NCBI GenBank assembly: GCA_003339415.1
Contig: PDHQ01000015.1
Location: 62,001 to 126,000 of the forward strand
Direction: 5' to 3'
Source of the DNA: Ophiocordyceps camponoti-saundersi (nom. inval.)
Taxonomy: Eukaryota; Ascomycota; Sordariomycetes; Hypocreales; Ophiocordycipitaceae
Length of the DNA: 64,000 nucleotides
Position numbers and translations under genes: made by a program. The notes beneath the pieces were generated by a model. That model saw nothing but the letters and a program-made list of their open reading frames with translations, was not told where the DNA came from and ran no database searches. Every line of letters begins with the position of its first letter. The stretch's first letter is position 1. Shown in pieces: positions 1 to 11,891 of this stretch.

Positions 1-138
1 GGGAATTAATTATTCAAAAGGTCAAGTCTAACAACACTGTATTTGAGCCCAGATGTATGTGATTCCTCATCATACATATGTACAGTCAAAGATAAAAGTT
101 CAAGTCAAGAAGGAGAAGAAGAACAAGAAGAAGCCAGC

Positions 139-2943
139 TCAAAAACCAGAGGCAAACGTCTGTCCCGGCGCCAGCGGCAAGTTGACGCACTGAACCTTGG
201 TTCCATTGGACATGAACCCGCCCTGATCAACACCCGCGCTGGCAATGCTGTTCCCTATCCAATTGATCTTGACATCCCACCTCTGCAGCGCGAAAAAGAT
301 GACCAAGGCGGCAACGCCGGTTGCCGCCGAAAAGGACGCCGTAAGCACGTATGCGTACTTTGTCCACCAAGCTTCGTAACGACGCTTGACAAAGTAGTTG
401 AAGAAGATGGCGAGGATGACGGTTCCCTGCATGTAGCTCCAGTTGAAGGGCGCCCAACCGACCGGGCCGGCGATGAAGATGGGCACATTGACGTGACGCC
501 ACCACGAGTTCGGCCACCGCCGTGACGCAAAGTAGGAAATGACTGGAAGGACGATTCCCAGCGGCAAGAAGTATAAAAGGGCGCGGTAAGGGCCCTCGGA
601 TCCGAACAACCTTCTCGGTCCGATGGCTCCCCAAAGAACAGTGTTGACGAAGAAGCTATGTGTGTGGGGGCAGGTAAATTTTTCAGGCTGACCCTCGACG
701 CAAATGTCCTTGATGTTGCGCAGACTCCAATGATTGACGCCGAGGGCGACGAAGCCGGCGAGCAGCGTGGCGTATACCTGAGCAGCAAAGGCCCATCTCG
801 GCGGGATCTTGGCGTAATGCGCCAGCTTGAGATCGGCGACGAAGTGAAGACTCTGGCTGGTGGACATGAAACTGAACATTTTGAAGATCATATTCGGGAT
901 GACTTTCCCCTCCAAGGCGAAACCGCCGACCAGTAGGGCAAGGATCGATGTCGAGATCTCAACGTTTGAGATGGCCGCCAGCATTCCGATGGGGACTTGC
1001 AACAGGACGGTAAACAGGATGGCGACGACGATGCCCCAGATCGGCATACCCGTCGGAAACGCTGCGACGGAGATGCAAGCGAGGACGAACGAGGTCACCA
1101 GTGTGATTCCGTACCACCAGTATGGAACCTCAGGATAGGCCGACATCAGACGGTTATGAATGTCATCGAATTCCTCCTCCCGCGAGCTTCGACTCCAGGC
1201 TGAACGCACACCGGCTGCTATGTCGCGTCTGAACCACAAGGCGACGTGGATCGGGACGGCGACGTAGACGGTGAAGGAGGCGCCCATGTGAAGAAGCTGG
1301 GTTGCCGACAGGTAGGGGATGCTGTAGGCGCGGTACGCTTCCTCGTTCAGAGTCAGGTCCGGGTTGAGGATCTTGCTGACTTCGTAGAACTGCCCGGAGT
1401 TGTTGTAGACCTTGTTGTCGTTGATTGGCAGGAATCCCGTGTTTAGGGCGTTTGTAAAGTACATGATGGGGGCCATGATGAAACCAGCGATGGCGAAGCC
1501 GGCCGCGAAGTTGAGCAGGGTGAAGAGTGGCGTCACGATGGGGTCGCCCAAGGTAGTGACGATGTTCCAATCCAGAGTAGGCAAGGGGTTGATAAGCCCT
1601 AGCCCGCACGTCGAGCCGGCTATGATGGCGAGAGTGACGCTGCCCGGCGCCACCCACGTCGGCCAGTTGAAGAGACTGAGGCTCTGGAACATGTAATTCG
1701 GGACCCAAAACCAGACAAACATGGCGGCGAAGGAGACGATGAAGAAGCGGTAACGCGACATGGTCATGATGCCCCAGGGAGAGACGCCTTTCGACGGAGG
1801 CCCGGAGTCTCGGCGCAACGCCCTGGTCAATGCAATCGTCGCCAAAGTGCCCGGCCAGATCATCGAAGGCGGATAAACGAGAAAGCGTCTCGTCAAGCCG
1901 GCGCAGCCGTAACCTATCAACTGGGTTGAGACGAGCGTCAGAGCCTGCCACGCGAAGCTGTTGGACAAGACCTTTTCGCCGTAAAACACGTCCAACTTGA
2001 GAACCTGAACGATGGAGACGACGTAGGGGCTACCAAAGGCAACGTTGGCCATCATGGCAATGAGAATATGCTCCTTCTTGGAAAACGGTCCCGGATTGAG
2101 GTCAAACGTGAACCGGCCGCGGCCAACCTTTCGCTTTTCCGGAAGCCAGCGCGCCATGGCGACACCGAGCGGCATGGCCAACAGCTGGACGACAAAAGTA
2201 GAGATGGAGATGCTCGGCAAGCGAAGCGAGAAGAACTGATGCATCGCGCTCCCAGCGACGGAGAACAAGGTACCGAGAAAAAAGACACGAAACGTACCGA
2301 CCGGCGTTGACGGATCGTCTGTAATCTCAACCACCGACCTCACCTCCATGTAAGGCGAGCTGTTCCGCACGAGCTCCGAGTAGGCGCGGAAGTCGGCCAT
2401 GAGCTCCTGGCCCTCGGAGACATCCGCCTCCGTCTGCCCGCTTTCCTGCCGCCTGCGGAGGAAGTTCCGGGCCCTGACCAGGAGGTCGCTGGGGAAGTTT
2501 TGGTCGAGTTCGTGCTTTTGTAGTAGCTTTTCTAGCTGTGAGACCAGATCTTCTTTTGATAGAGACTCGATTGATTTCTTGTACTCGAGCGTCGAGAGAG
2601 ACTCTGCCGTTCCCTTCTCATCGAATATTGATAGAGACTCTGCCAATTCCTTCTCGTTGAACGTCGATGTCATGAAAGACGACGTCATGAACATCTGTGT
2701 CTCCATGTCTGCTTCAAAGGCTGCCTTTTCCGTCCCGTACTCCGTGATGAGGGTCTTTTCTGCTGCCTTCAATTGAGGCTCAGTTCCCTCGGTGTCATCG
2801 TTTGGCGAAGGCTCTTGTGCCTCCACGTCCGGCTTCTTGTCTTCATCATCGGCAATCGTCAACGTCTTCTCCGCCTCTGGTTCCGGCTGTTGATTCTCAT
2901 CGCGGCCGCCCTCGTCAGGCTGCTTCTTATCTTCTTGTGCCAT
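139..2943 (-). CDS. OPT-family oligopeptide transporter, intronless
   Basis: Predicted proton-coupled importer of small peptides (or peptide-like metal chelates) in the plasma or an internal membrane. The single 934-residue exon starts at ATG 2943-2941 and stops with TGA at 141-139. The first ~210 residues are hydrophilic, acidic and probably disordered; around residues 95-135 they carry three imperfect ~12-residue repeats built on ESLS. The rest has about 14-16 hydrophobic segments. The OPT signature NPGPF lies near residue 283 and is followed by the conserved KKEH and NVAFGSPYV stretches. Length fits fungal OPT proteins (750-950 residues). No neighbour suggests a specific substrate. Family assignment is firm; peptide versus siderophore/metal substrate cannot be decided here. 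Confidence 0.93.
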   Translation of the reverse strand: MAQEDKKQPDEGGRDENQQPEPEAEKTLTIADDEDKKPDVEAQEPSPNDDTEGTEPQLKAAEKTLITEYGTEKAAFEADMETQMFMTSSFMTSTFNEKELAESLSIFDEKGTAESLSTLEYKKSIESLSKEDLVSQLEKLLQKHELDQNFPSDLLVRARNFLRRRQESGQTEADVSEGQELMADFRAYSELVRNSSPYMEVRSVVEITDDPSTPVGTFRVFFLGTLFSVAGSAMHQFFSLRLPSISISTFVVQLLAMPLGVAMARWLPEKRKVGRGRFTFDLNPGPFSKKEHILIAMMANVAFGSPYVVSIVQVLKLDVFYGEKVLSNSFAWQALTLVSTQLIGYGCAGLTRRFLVYPPSMIWPGTLATIALTRALRRDSGPPSKGVSPWGIMTMSRYRFFIVSFAAMFVWFWVPNYMFQSLSLFNWPTWVAPGSVTLAIIAGSTCGLGLINPLPTLDWNIVTTLGDPIVTPLFTLLNFAAGFAIAGFIMAPIMYFTNALNTGFLPINDNKVYNNSGQFYEVSKILNPDLTLNEEAYRAYSIPYLSATQLLHMGASFTVYVAVPIHVALWFRRDIAAGVRSAWSRSSREEEFDDIHNRLMSAYPEVPYWWYGITLVTSFVLACISVAAFPTGMPIWGIVVAILFTVLLQVPIGMLAAISNVEISTSILALLVGGFALEGKVIPNMIFKMFSFMSTSQSLHFVADLKLAHYAKIPPRWAFAAQVYATLLAGFVALGVNHWSLRNIKDICVEGQPEKFTCPHTHSFFVNTVLWGAIGPRRLFGSEGPYRALLYFLPLGIVLPVISYFASRRWPNSWWRHVNVPIFIAGPVGWAPFNWSYMQGTVILAIFFNYFVKRRYEAWWTKYAYVLTASFSAATGVAALVIFFALQRWDVKINWIGNSIASAGVDQGGFMSNGTKVQCVNLPLAPGQTFASGF

Positions 2944-4067
2944 GACCGAGTTGATCGTTTGCGTATTATAGAAGAGATGAAGGGTAAAAAGAAAGAAGAA
3001 AGAAATTCAAACAAGAGTCTATAATTGCTGCTTATCGAACGAAACTTGCTCCGAGACCACGACCGCGCATGGCCTGTAAGTGAGAATTGTTGAAAAGGTC
3101 CCAACTTCAAGACCCAAGGTTGAAACGGGGGAGGACAAAGGATTGATAAAGCAGAGACTCAGTAGCGTCATACACCAGACGGCAATGGCATTGCCGAGCA
3201 TTAATCGTGAGGTCGGCAACCCGAGTCAATTTTCGCCGCCGGTCTCGTCATGATCTCGCCGACCTGAAACGAGCCGTCACCACCCTGACGCTACTCGCGG
3301 CCCTTGTCTCGAGCCTACATGACGAGCGAACTGTAGGAACGACATGGAGGGAATCCACAGATAAGAGGGAAGGATTCTACATTGGTATACTGGATGAATT
3401 GAGTGAAAAAAAAAGAAGAGACGAAAAGGGGCATCTCATCCTCTTCCATCCCGACTTGGGCATCAACAGCACCCGATTGTGGCTAGTTAGAGGAGGCCTT
3501 ATTTTCGTACAAGATCCAACTAATGACTCTTCATCCAGACTGAATGACTACGTGACAAGCTGTGATCGGCACGGTGGCCGCGGCTTTAAAAGGTGTCAGA
3601 CAGCCGGACAGCAGTGAAACAAACATGGAGGAGGACACACGCCCCCCCGCCTGACTTGTGGCCAGGATGGATACTTTTCCGCCCCATGCCTTTGAGAGGG
3701 ACAAGGGAAATAGGAATGGCATGTAAGCAGCCTTGCGTGTCTCTAAGAAGTCGACTCCTTCGCGGCAGGACTGTCTCAATAGGCCACGTGAGTCGTGAAT
3801 CTGGATACTGCTACGCTGGTAATGGCACTACTAGGATGAGGAATTCGCTCTATAGCGGTCTCGGACGAGAGAGATTGTCGTATAGAATATGTGCATGTCC
3901 TCGATGATGGCTGTAGACACACGAAAGTGATTTATCCTTGTCGAACAAACGAAACGACATCTCAACTGCCTATCCTTCCATCTACCCATCCTTCTACCTA
4001 CCTACCCACCCATCTGTCGTGACTCTGCCGGTGACAGATGCTCTCATCCCGGCAGGGGACTGCCTAC
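2944..4067. other. Intergenic, no gene seen
   Basis: Upstream region of the OPT gene and downstream region of the Cys-rich secreted gene. It contains short open frames without recognisable domains, a small A-run near 3407 and CTAC/CCAT-type simple sequence at 3985-4015. No RNA gene recognised. Confidence 0.5.
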
Positions 4068-5078
4068 TTACCCCCCTTGTCCACGACTCTTCTCCTCACA
4101 CATACATCTAGCACAATGAGAAGTCTGATCCCTCCCTCCCCTCCAATGACGTAAATCGAAACAATACCCTCCCTCACGAGGCTGCGGCTCGAACGCGGCG
4201 AGACATTCAGCCGCGTTGCGATATCGAGTATCCGGCCTGGAAGTCGGCTCGTCGTACTGGTCGCAAAGCCATTTCGTGCCGCACCGTGCCAAGGCGTCGG
4301 CCGCGAAGAGCCTCTTTTCCTTGTTCGACGTCTCGCACGGCTGTTCTTCGCCGATCACCCAGGCGCGGAGGGGGACGGCGTCGTCGCCCTCTGCCGGTGG
4401 CGGCTCGTGGGCGGCGAAGCACTCGGTAGAGTTGGAGTAGACCCCCTTTGCGTATGCTCGCTCATTATCAAAGGCAAGGCAGAATCGCTTCGTGCCGCAG
4501 TAAAACTCGGAGAACTCGGCATTTCCGCAGTTGTATTTCGAGTAGAAGATGTTGCCCGGCTCGAGAGTATAAGGTAACTTCTCCTCGTACGTCTTCGCTG
4601 GCTCGGGCTCGCGGAATGCTCGGCACTCGGCTGAGCTCGCGTACTCCTGTCTCGTGAACGAGATCCAATAGGTGTCGTAGGCGGCGCAATACAAGGCAGA
4701 CCCGCAGTCTGATTCTCCCTCGTTCCCTTGACAAAAGGCCTGTCCCAGGTATGGGAAAGCTCTCGGGCTCCTGGGCTCCAACCACGGGAGGAGATGAACG
4801 TTCAAAGGGACAGAGGTCGAAGGCACAGTCGGCGGGGGCTCGCGCATTGCGAGGCATCGAGCTTTACTCTTATGCTGGGAATGGCCTTCAAAGGTCGTAG
4901 GATTGTCGAACATTTCGCAGTACTTCTTCGTGCCGCAGATGACTTCATGGTAGCCTATCGGGCCGCCGCAGCGGTCTACCACCGAGCTCGCCATTATCCA
5001 AGGAGTTTTCGGCAAGCCGTCTGGGGCTCCCATGGCGAGGAGCTGAGGGAGGAGGATTAGGGTATCGCGTAGCTTCAT
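4068..5078 (-). CDS. Secreted Cys-rich protein with four tandem modules
   Basis: Function unknown. I start at ATG 5078 (MKLRD), which gives an N-terminal hydrophobic leader ending around residue 20; the open frame extends upstream only from a non-ATG codon. The 336-residue product has four modules, starting near residues 35, 116, 184 and 246. Each has the pattern C...CG[ST]xxxC...[FY]D...[EA][RE]C.A...EP[PEQ]P, so each module ends in an EPPP/EPEP/EPQP linker. No enzyme motif is visible. The C-terminal tail after module 4 is uncertain: a possible intron (GTATTG...CTAG, about 4097-4164) keeps the frame and would remove about 20 residues. A TA-repeat sits 60-90 bp upstream. Effector-like by architecture only; that is inference. 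Confidence 0.75.
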   Translation of the reverse strand: MKLRDTLILLPQLLAMGAPDGLPKTPWIMASSVVDRCGGPIGYHEVICGTKKYCEMFDNPTTFEGHSQHKSKARCLAMREPPPTVPSTSVPLNVHLLPWLEPRSPRAFPYLGQAFCQGNEGESDCGSALYCAAYDTYWISFTRQEYASSAECRAFREPEPAKTYEEKLPYTLEPGNIFYSKYNCGNAEFSEFYCGTKRFCLAFDNERAYAKGVYSNSTECFAAHEPPPAEGDDAVPLRAWVIGEEQPCETSNKEKRLFAADALARCGTKWLCDQYDEPTSRPDTRYRNAAECLAAFEPQPREGGYCFDLRHWRGGRDQTSHCARCMCEEKSRGQGG

Positions 5079-5139
5079 GTTGAATGCTCTGCCGCAGGGA
5101 TGCTCGGATACAGCGACGAGCAAGGACAGTTGGGAAGGT

Positions 5140-5164
<25 letters not shown>
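5140..5164. repeat. (TA)n microsatellite in a promoter
   Basis: About 12 TA dinucleotides lie 62-86 bp upstream of the ATG at 5078 on the minus strand, at TATA-box distance. They are followed by two near-identical GTATATATGGACATAC units (about 5165-5198). Confidence 0.85.
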
Positions 5165-5172
<8 letters not shown>

Positions 5173-8172
5173 GGACATACGTATATATGGACATACGTAA
5201 ACCTACCCATCTATTCGTGTGTTAACGAATATGCGTTTGCCGATTGGCATGTTGACAATACGCAGTCTTAAAGGTTGCCTTTACCAGGTCTGAGATGATA
5301 TATCCCACCACGACCGAGGCCGAATGGGCAAAGTAGGATTTACATTTCATCTTCAACCCCATCAAAGGCAAAGCCCGTTCGACTTCAACATCCCTTGTAC
5401 CCACCATGCCATCTGCTACCTCCAACTTGCTCCGAGACATGCAAGGGCCTCTGTAACTCTATCTACGAGAGACTCGTATGCCAAGCTACGCCTTGGGTCA
5501 AAACGAGAAGACAATCAGCCCATCTACTTCGTATCTGCCGAAGTCCCTCTACAGCCTTTGCAAGGTTGAAGGTTTAAAGAGCTTAGGAGGGGTGATTTAC
5601 GCAGAAAGGGCCAATGACCGAGTTGTTCAAGGGACACATGATCTAATGATAGCCACCATGCCGAGACTAAGAGATCTTTTTAGAGACTAACCCGCACATT
5701 ACACGCGCTCACACACATCACATCTTGCCCGGGAATAAACAACTTTATTCTCGTCTGATGTCAGATATGTATTTCCTGTCCCATGACCTGAAGCTTCGTG
5801 ACGATAGTTTACTTGCTCAGTGCAAGTAATCTAACCGCCAGCCCAGCATCAGATAATAGATAAGTAAGTTCCATCATTACATATGACTCGCGCAAGCCTA
5901 GAACTGGGTGATATAGACCATTGCCTGTAGCCAGATGAAGAACTATTCTGCATATTACAGAAGCGCAGAAAATAGCATGATTCTCGTTGTTCGGACCATT
6001 CTTGCCACTTGATTCATGTCGTCTGGGATCCGCGTGGAGTCGTTTCACTCCCCCACGTTGACTGAGTAGTGAAGACCGTGGTCTAGAATGGCGGTCCCAC
6101 GAGTCGGGTGGGAGATGGGATAGGAGCCACTGGAGCGGCCACAAGTCCGGGGATGCCTTAGACTCGGCGGCCTATTACAAGTGCCGTACCGGATTTCCTC
6201 TTTAAGAGAGCGGGCTGAAAGGGGTCATGCAGCCCGGAAGAGACTGGTGGCTCAGAGGGTTGTCGAGCCGCCGTCTTCGGTGTTACACGACTCAACTAGC
6301 ACTCTTTTTGAACCCATTCAAGGTTGCATCGACCTTATTCGTAGATTTCCTGTCCAACCTTGTAGAATCTCCTACAGATGACTGGTGGAAGGTGAGGCGT
6401 CCGTATCATAACTACAAGTGTTGAGCTTCCAATATCTTTGCTCCCGATCGCCGGATACACGGCCGGTAGAGATTGTACAGATACGTCGGAAAAGTACAAG
6501 GCTGGTCCTGACTCCGGCCATGATATTTTCGGGCCTTCGTTACCTGGATCATGAATCGCCTTCGTCAAGAATCCTCATCATGACTTGTGAAAGCCGGTCG
6601 ATTAGGGTTCAAGGCGCACCCCAGTATGATCGTCAATTGCGACATTTCCCTACGCGACTCGCTTTGAAGAGACGTTTGGACGACGTTCGGACCGTCCGAG
6701 GCTGATTGATTCCCGAGATTGGCTGCCTTCTAAGTGATGTGTGATGAGAAGCCGCTGCAGCAGATTGCCAGTCAGCTCGCGAGGATCATCCAAACATTCA
6801 CAAGGCGGGGATGAGAGTATGGCATCCGAGACAAGGGTCGGCTTTTGCAAAAAGCTGCCCAAGTGATGGTCCTTTGCCGGATGAAGATAACACGGAATGA
6901 ATCATTGTATCCGCACACAGACTTGTTCAACGTTGATTATAAGCTAACTGGACCACGTACTTTGTAACCTCGAAATAACCTATCAGTACGGATGGGCAGA
7001 TCGCGAGCAGCTTCATAAGATCTCTTCATTACTTGTTGCTAGGATTCGTGTCATCCGAGTATTCCGTGCTCTCGGTGCAGAGAGAGTGGCCTCATCTTAC
7101 CAGCAGCAGACGAAAGCACGTTGCCATCATCCTCTACCGTAGTGATGATGACCTTGCTGGATTCCAAGGAGTGGGACTGCCAATAAATCTTTCCTTGGGA
7201 CTACTCGCGGTGGATCCGCGGTCTGTCTGAGACAGAAGAGTAGCCTCAACAGAGACGGTTTCACGAAGCTCCCCTTACATATGCTGTAAGCGGCAGAGAC
7301 TACCAGCAATTGCTGCCAGAGATGGCTCTGCCTCCACTTTTAAGAGCTGGTTCTGCGGCAGGGGTAAACTGAGTTCGAGTCCGAAGCAAGGACGTATGAC
7401 GCAACAGGTAGATGTGAATATGGAGTCGAAACCTCGGGGTTCTTATCGTTCCAGAGTTGAGGATTTCCACAGCCTCTGCTGCTGATCTGATTGCATTGTT
7501 ACACATCCCTTGATACACGTATATATATATAGGTATATATGTGTGTGTGTGTGTGTGTGTGCGGACATCATAAGTAGAGTCTGTCTTCCCGTCATCAAGC
7601 TGCTGAATGCTCGTTGCTTGGAAATACAACTGCAACGACTGGACATCAAGTGATGATTCAATCCTTAATAGCTTTCAACGGGGCCATCACAGAGTTTACC
7701 GGCAGGCTCCGAGTCACCTTGGCGGCAGTCCGGGGTTTGGGCCGCATACCTGGCATGTCATAGTCTAGTCCTCAGCAAGGTCTAGCGCAGCCGAGTCAGT
7801 GACACTCTGAGAAGCTGAGCTGGGGAATACTACCCAGGTAGGTGACGCTGTGTAGTAGCCGCAGAAGACGTTACAAGCAACGCAAGCTCTAGCACCCTTC
7901 AAGAGTAGAGATCAGCTCCGTAGATGCCCTGCACTCCGCGTTGCGATTATATACATGTGAAACCACCATGAAGATCCCATGTCGCTCGCCGCCGGATACC
8001 CAGAGTAGAGGCTAGATAGGACACGGGCTTGGCACTGGGTCTTGAAGGCCGGAACTGGGACGGCGTGGGGACCAGAAGGACGGCCCGCGGCTCGCCTGTA
8101 GGAGGCCGAGGTTAGCAAGCATCAATGAGACAGGCTAGAGTGAAACTGACAAGGGTCAAGGCCACGGACCCT
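5165..8172. other. Intergenic, 3 kb, no gene seen
   Basis: No open frame longer than about 110 codons and no domain or splice pattern I can support. Simple sequence is present, including a (GT)n run at 7540-7561 preceded by TA-rich sequence. GC content is ordinary, so this is not an obvious AT-rich RIP-mutated block. One CTTGCTCA octamer occurs at 5812-5819. Confidence 0.5.
7540..7561. repeat. (GT)n microsatellite
   Basis: Eleven GT units directly follow an alternating TA-rich stretch. The antisense (CA)n translates as His-Thr runs in short spurious frames. Confidence 0.9.
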
Positions 8173-8180
8173 TATATAAA
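8173..8180 (+). promoter_or_regulatory. TATA box of the CYP505 gene
   Basis: TATATAAA lies 107 bp upstream of the ATG at 8287. This leaves room for a 5' leader of about 75-80 nt. Confidence 0.6.
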
Positions 8181-8286
8181 ATGTCCGGGGAAGCCTCGGT
8201 AGCTGGAAGCTCCGACCTCTCAACCAATCTGCCATCCAAATTCGCTCCTTGAACCATCACCAGTTTCTCACTCACCTCCAGCCGTC

Positions 8287-11200
8287 ATGTCCAAGGAAAT
8301 CCCATCTCCCGGAGGCGTCCCTCTGCTCGGGAATGTTCTCCAGGTTGACGCGGAGCAACCTCACGAGAGTCTCTCCCAATTCTCCGAAATCTACGGTAAG
8401 AAGGGATCCAAAAACCCCTCAGTCAGCTCTGCTTATCCCCCCCGGTTCCCCCCGGACTAACATCCATCCTCGCTATACAGGACCGATATACAAGCTTCAC
8501 CTTCCCCAGCCTCGCATCTTCGTCGCCAACTATGCACTTGCCCGCGAACTGCTAGACGAAAAGAGGTTCCAGAAGTCAGTGAGCGGCGCCTTGGAGGAGC
8601 TTCGCAACGTCACTCACGATAGTCTCTTCACCGCGTACAATGGGGAGCACAACTGGGAGATTGCGCACCGCGTCCTCATGCCTGCTTTCGGTCCCTTGGC
8701 TATCAGGAACATGTTCCCGGAGATGAAGGACATTGCCTCGCAGATGATTGTCAAATGGGCGCGTTTCGGTCCTGATCATCTCATCAGTGCGTCTGATGAG
8801 TTCACCAACCTCACATTAGACTCTATTGCTCTGTGAGTCGCCAGCGTATTTCTAGAGAGACATACGCTGACCTTTCCCGTTTCAGATGCGCGATGGGAAC
8901 GCGATTCAACTCCTTTTATCACGACCAACCTCATCAATTCGTCACGGCCATGAACTCGGTGCTATCCGAGTCGTTTAATCGCTCTCGTCGCCCGAATTTC
9001 ATCGGTGGCCTCTACAAGGAGAGCAACAGGCAGTACGAGGCCAACATAGCGGCCATGGAGAAGATCACCAAGGACCTTCTTCAGGACCGACTGAGGAACC
9101 CGTGTGACAAGCATGACCTGCTCAACGCCATGATCAACGGCAAGGATTCGAAGACGGGAGAGAAGCTCAGTGAGGATTCCATCGTCAGCAACATGATAAC
9201 TTTCCTGATTGCCGGTTCGTCGTCCTCCTCCTTGTCTTCTTTTCTCAGAAATCCGTTTGGAAATGGGGAGTATATGTTCTTACAGATGACATACAGGCCA
9301 TGAAACAACCTCCGGACTCTTATCCTTCCTCTTCTTCGAGCTGCTTCAGAACCCCGAAGCTCTCAAGGAAGCCACAAAAGAGGTCGACACGGTCATCGGC
9401 TCCAGCCCCGTCGAAGTCGACCACATGTCCAAGCTTCCCTACATCGAAGCCTGCCTCCGCGAGACTCTTCGCCTGCATCCCACCGCGCCGGCTTTCACTC
9501 TCGAGGCCAAGGGTGATCAGGTGCTTAATGGCGAGTATTTCGTCAAGGATAAGGAGAGCTGTCAGATTATCCTTATGCGCGTGCATCGGGATCCTGACGT
9601 TTATGGGCCCGACGCGGAGGAGTTTAGACCGTCGCGCATGTACGGCGAGAACTTTAACAAGTTGCCGCCCAACAGCTGGAAGGTGAGTAACATTTGACAC
9701 ACTCTTTACCCGGTGTCGTCTTCATCGTCTTCATCGTCATCATCCTCCACCTCATTATCATCATCGTTCTCGTCTTCGTCATCGTCATCTTCGTCTCCGT
9801 CCCAGCTCAACTGACAACTGAAAACTCATACATAGCCATTCGGCAACGGAGCTCGCGGCTGCATAGGACGCCCATTCGCCTGGCAAGAAGCCATTCTCGC
9901 CGTAGCAATGATCCTCCAAACCTTCCACCTCAGCAAAGGCAGCCCCTCATACCAACTCAAGATCCGAACGACCCTGACCATCAAGCCGGCCGATTTCCAC
10001 ATCCGCGCCCGACTTCGCGATCCCAAGCAGCTGGATAACATGTCCACTCTCGGCGCTCAGTCCTCCGAGCCGGACAAGACCAGAGAGGCAAAGTCCGGTA
10101 CGGCGGCGGCGGCGGCGGCCAAGGACAAGGATCTGACGCCGCTTTGTGTCCTGTACGGCTCTAACACGGGTACCTGCGAGGCCCTGGCCCAGTCTTTGGC
10201 GACTTCGGCTCCGGATCATGGCTTCAAGGCTGAAGTCAACGACCTGGATAGCGCCACTTCGGCGCTGTCGGCCAAGGTTCCCGTTGTGGTCATCACGGCC
10301 AGTTACGAGGGCCAGCCGCCGGACAACGCCGGACATTTCGTCGAGTGGCTCAAGTCTGCTTCCAAAGACGAGGTCAAAGGCGTCAACTACGCTGTTTTCG
10401 GAGTTGGCAACAGTCAGTGTCTCCTCTACAGAAAGGTTTCTATGCGCTGACATCTTTCTCGCAGAGGAATGGAAGGACACCTATCAGAGGATCCCCATCG
10501 TCGTAGACGAAGGCTTGACCGCAGCAGGGGCCAACTCTCTCTTGCCCCGAGCAGCCGTCGACGTAGCCCACGGCAACATCTTCGATGCCTTTTACGACTG
10601 GCTGTCAAAGTCGCTGTGGCCGGCACTGGGAAAGGCGTACGGTAAAAAGGACGAAGCTGACGACGACGTCGATGAGATAAAGGGCTTCAACATCGAGGTC
10701 GGCACGGAGACGCGGTCCAGGATGCTTCGCCAGGACGTCGTCGCAGCGGAAGTCAGCGAGACAAGACTGCTCACCAAGCAAGGAGCGGCAAGGAAGAAGC
10801 GTCACATCGCCATCAATCTCCCCTCCGGCTTGACCTATCGCGCGGGAGACTACCTGGCCGTGCTGCCGGTTAACCCGCCCAACACCATCCGCCGCGTCAT
10901 GAAGCGTTTCCAACTCCCTTGGGACGCAACGATCTGCATCGAAGCAGGTAGGCCGACGTCTCTGCCGACAGGTAGAACATTGACCGCCACTTCCATCCTC
11001 GCCAACCTTGTTGAGCTCAGCCAGCCGTGTTCAGGGCGCGTGGCCATCGGTCTAGCCAAGACGATACCAGAGGAAAAGCTCGCCAACGAACTGAAGCAAC
11101 GGATCAAAGACGAGGACTTCCAGGCCAACAACGTGACGCTTCTGGATCTCCTCGAAGACTATCCTTCTGCCGCCTTCACCATGGGCCAGTTCCTATCGTC

Positions 11201-11891
11201 GGTGCCGCCGATGCGCATCCGTCAGTACAGCATATCGTCGACTCCTTTGGCGTCGCCCTCCACCTGTACCCTGACGTACAGCGTCATCGACGCGCCGGCA
11301 AAGGGCAACCGTCACGGCCATCGCTTCCTAGGCGTCGCGAGCACCTTTCTCGAGCGTCTCGAGGTAGGAGAGCGGCTGCACGTCAGCGTCCGGCCGAGTC
11401 GCAACGGTTTCCACCTACCGGCCGACGATAAGCAGCCCATCATCATGGCCTGCGCCGGCACCGGTCTAGCCCCCTTCCACGCCTTCGTCGCCGAAAGAGC
11501 TCTGAAGAAGAGCGGCGGTCGTGAGGTCGGGCCGGCCTTGCTATTCTTCGGTTGCGGTCTCCCAGACGAGGATGACTTGTATCGTGACGAGTTTGACAAG
11601 TGGGAGAAGCAAGGCGTCGTCAGTGTTCGCCGCGCCTACTCGGGTAAGCCGGACGCTTCCGAGGGCTGCAAACACGTCCAGGACCGCATGTGGCTTGACC
11701 GCAACGACATCAAGGAGTTCTATAAGAACGGCTCTCAGATGTACGTCTGCGGCGCCGGGGCCGTCGGCTCGGCTATCGAAAAGTCCTTGGCCTCTATCCG
11801 AGCCGAGGCCACGGGCTGTGACCAGGAGACTGCTCTTAAGTGGCTTCAGGAGAGGAAGGGAGAGCGATTCTGGCCCGATATATTCTCTTAG
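8287..11891 (+). CDS. Self-sufficient cytochrome P450/P450 reductase fusion, CYP505-type fatty acid hydroxylase
   Basis: Catalytically self-sufficient monooxygenase (P450foxy/BM3 architecture) expected to hydroxylate fatty acids at subterminal positions using NADPH and O2. Six exons: 8287-8395, 8481-8832, 8886-9214, 9297-9682, 9836-10412, 10465-11891; all introns are GT-AG and phases agree, giving 1059 residues (family ~1050-1080). Heme domain: I-helix AGHETTSG near residues 262-270 (split by intron 3), ExxR in ETLRLHP, heme loop PFGNGARGCIG at 393-403 with Cys401. Reductase: an Ala/Lys-rich linker, FMN domain with YGSNTGT near 497, an FAD-binding RQYSIS motif, and NADPH motifs such as CAGTGLAPF. 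No secondary-metabolite core enzyme is nearby, so a housekeeping fatty-acid role is likelier than a cluster role (inference). Confidence 0.95.

Noticed and set aside
1163..1951. 262-codon frame within the OPT gene
   Set aside because: Alternative frame of the OPT exon with high Arg/Leu/His, typical of a shadow ORF.
6224..6350. tRNA-like box A (TGGCTCAGAGGGTTG) followed by a T-arm-like palindrome
   Set aside because: No acceptor stem pairing and no proper GTTCGANTC box B; not a tRNA.
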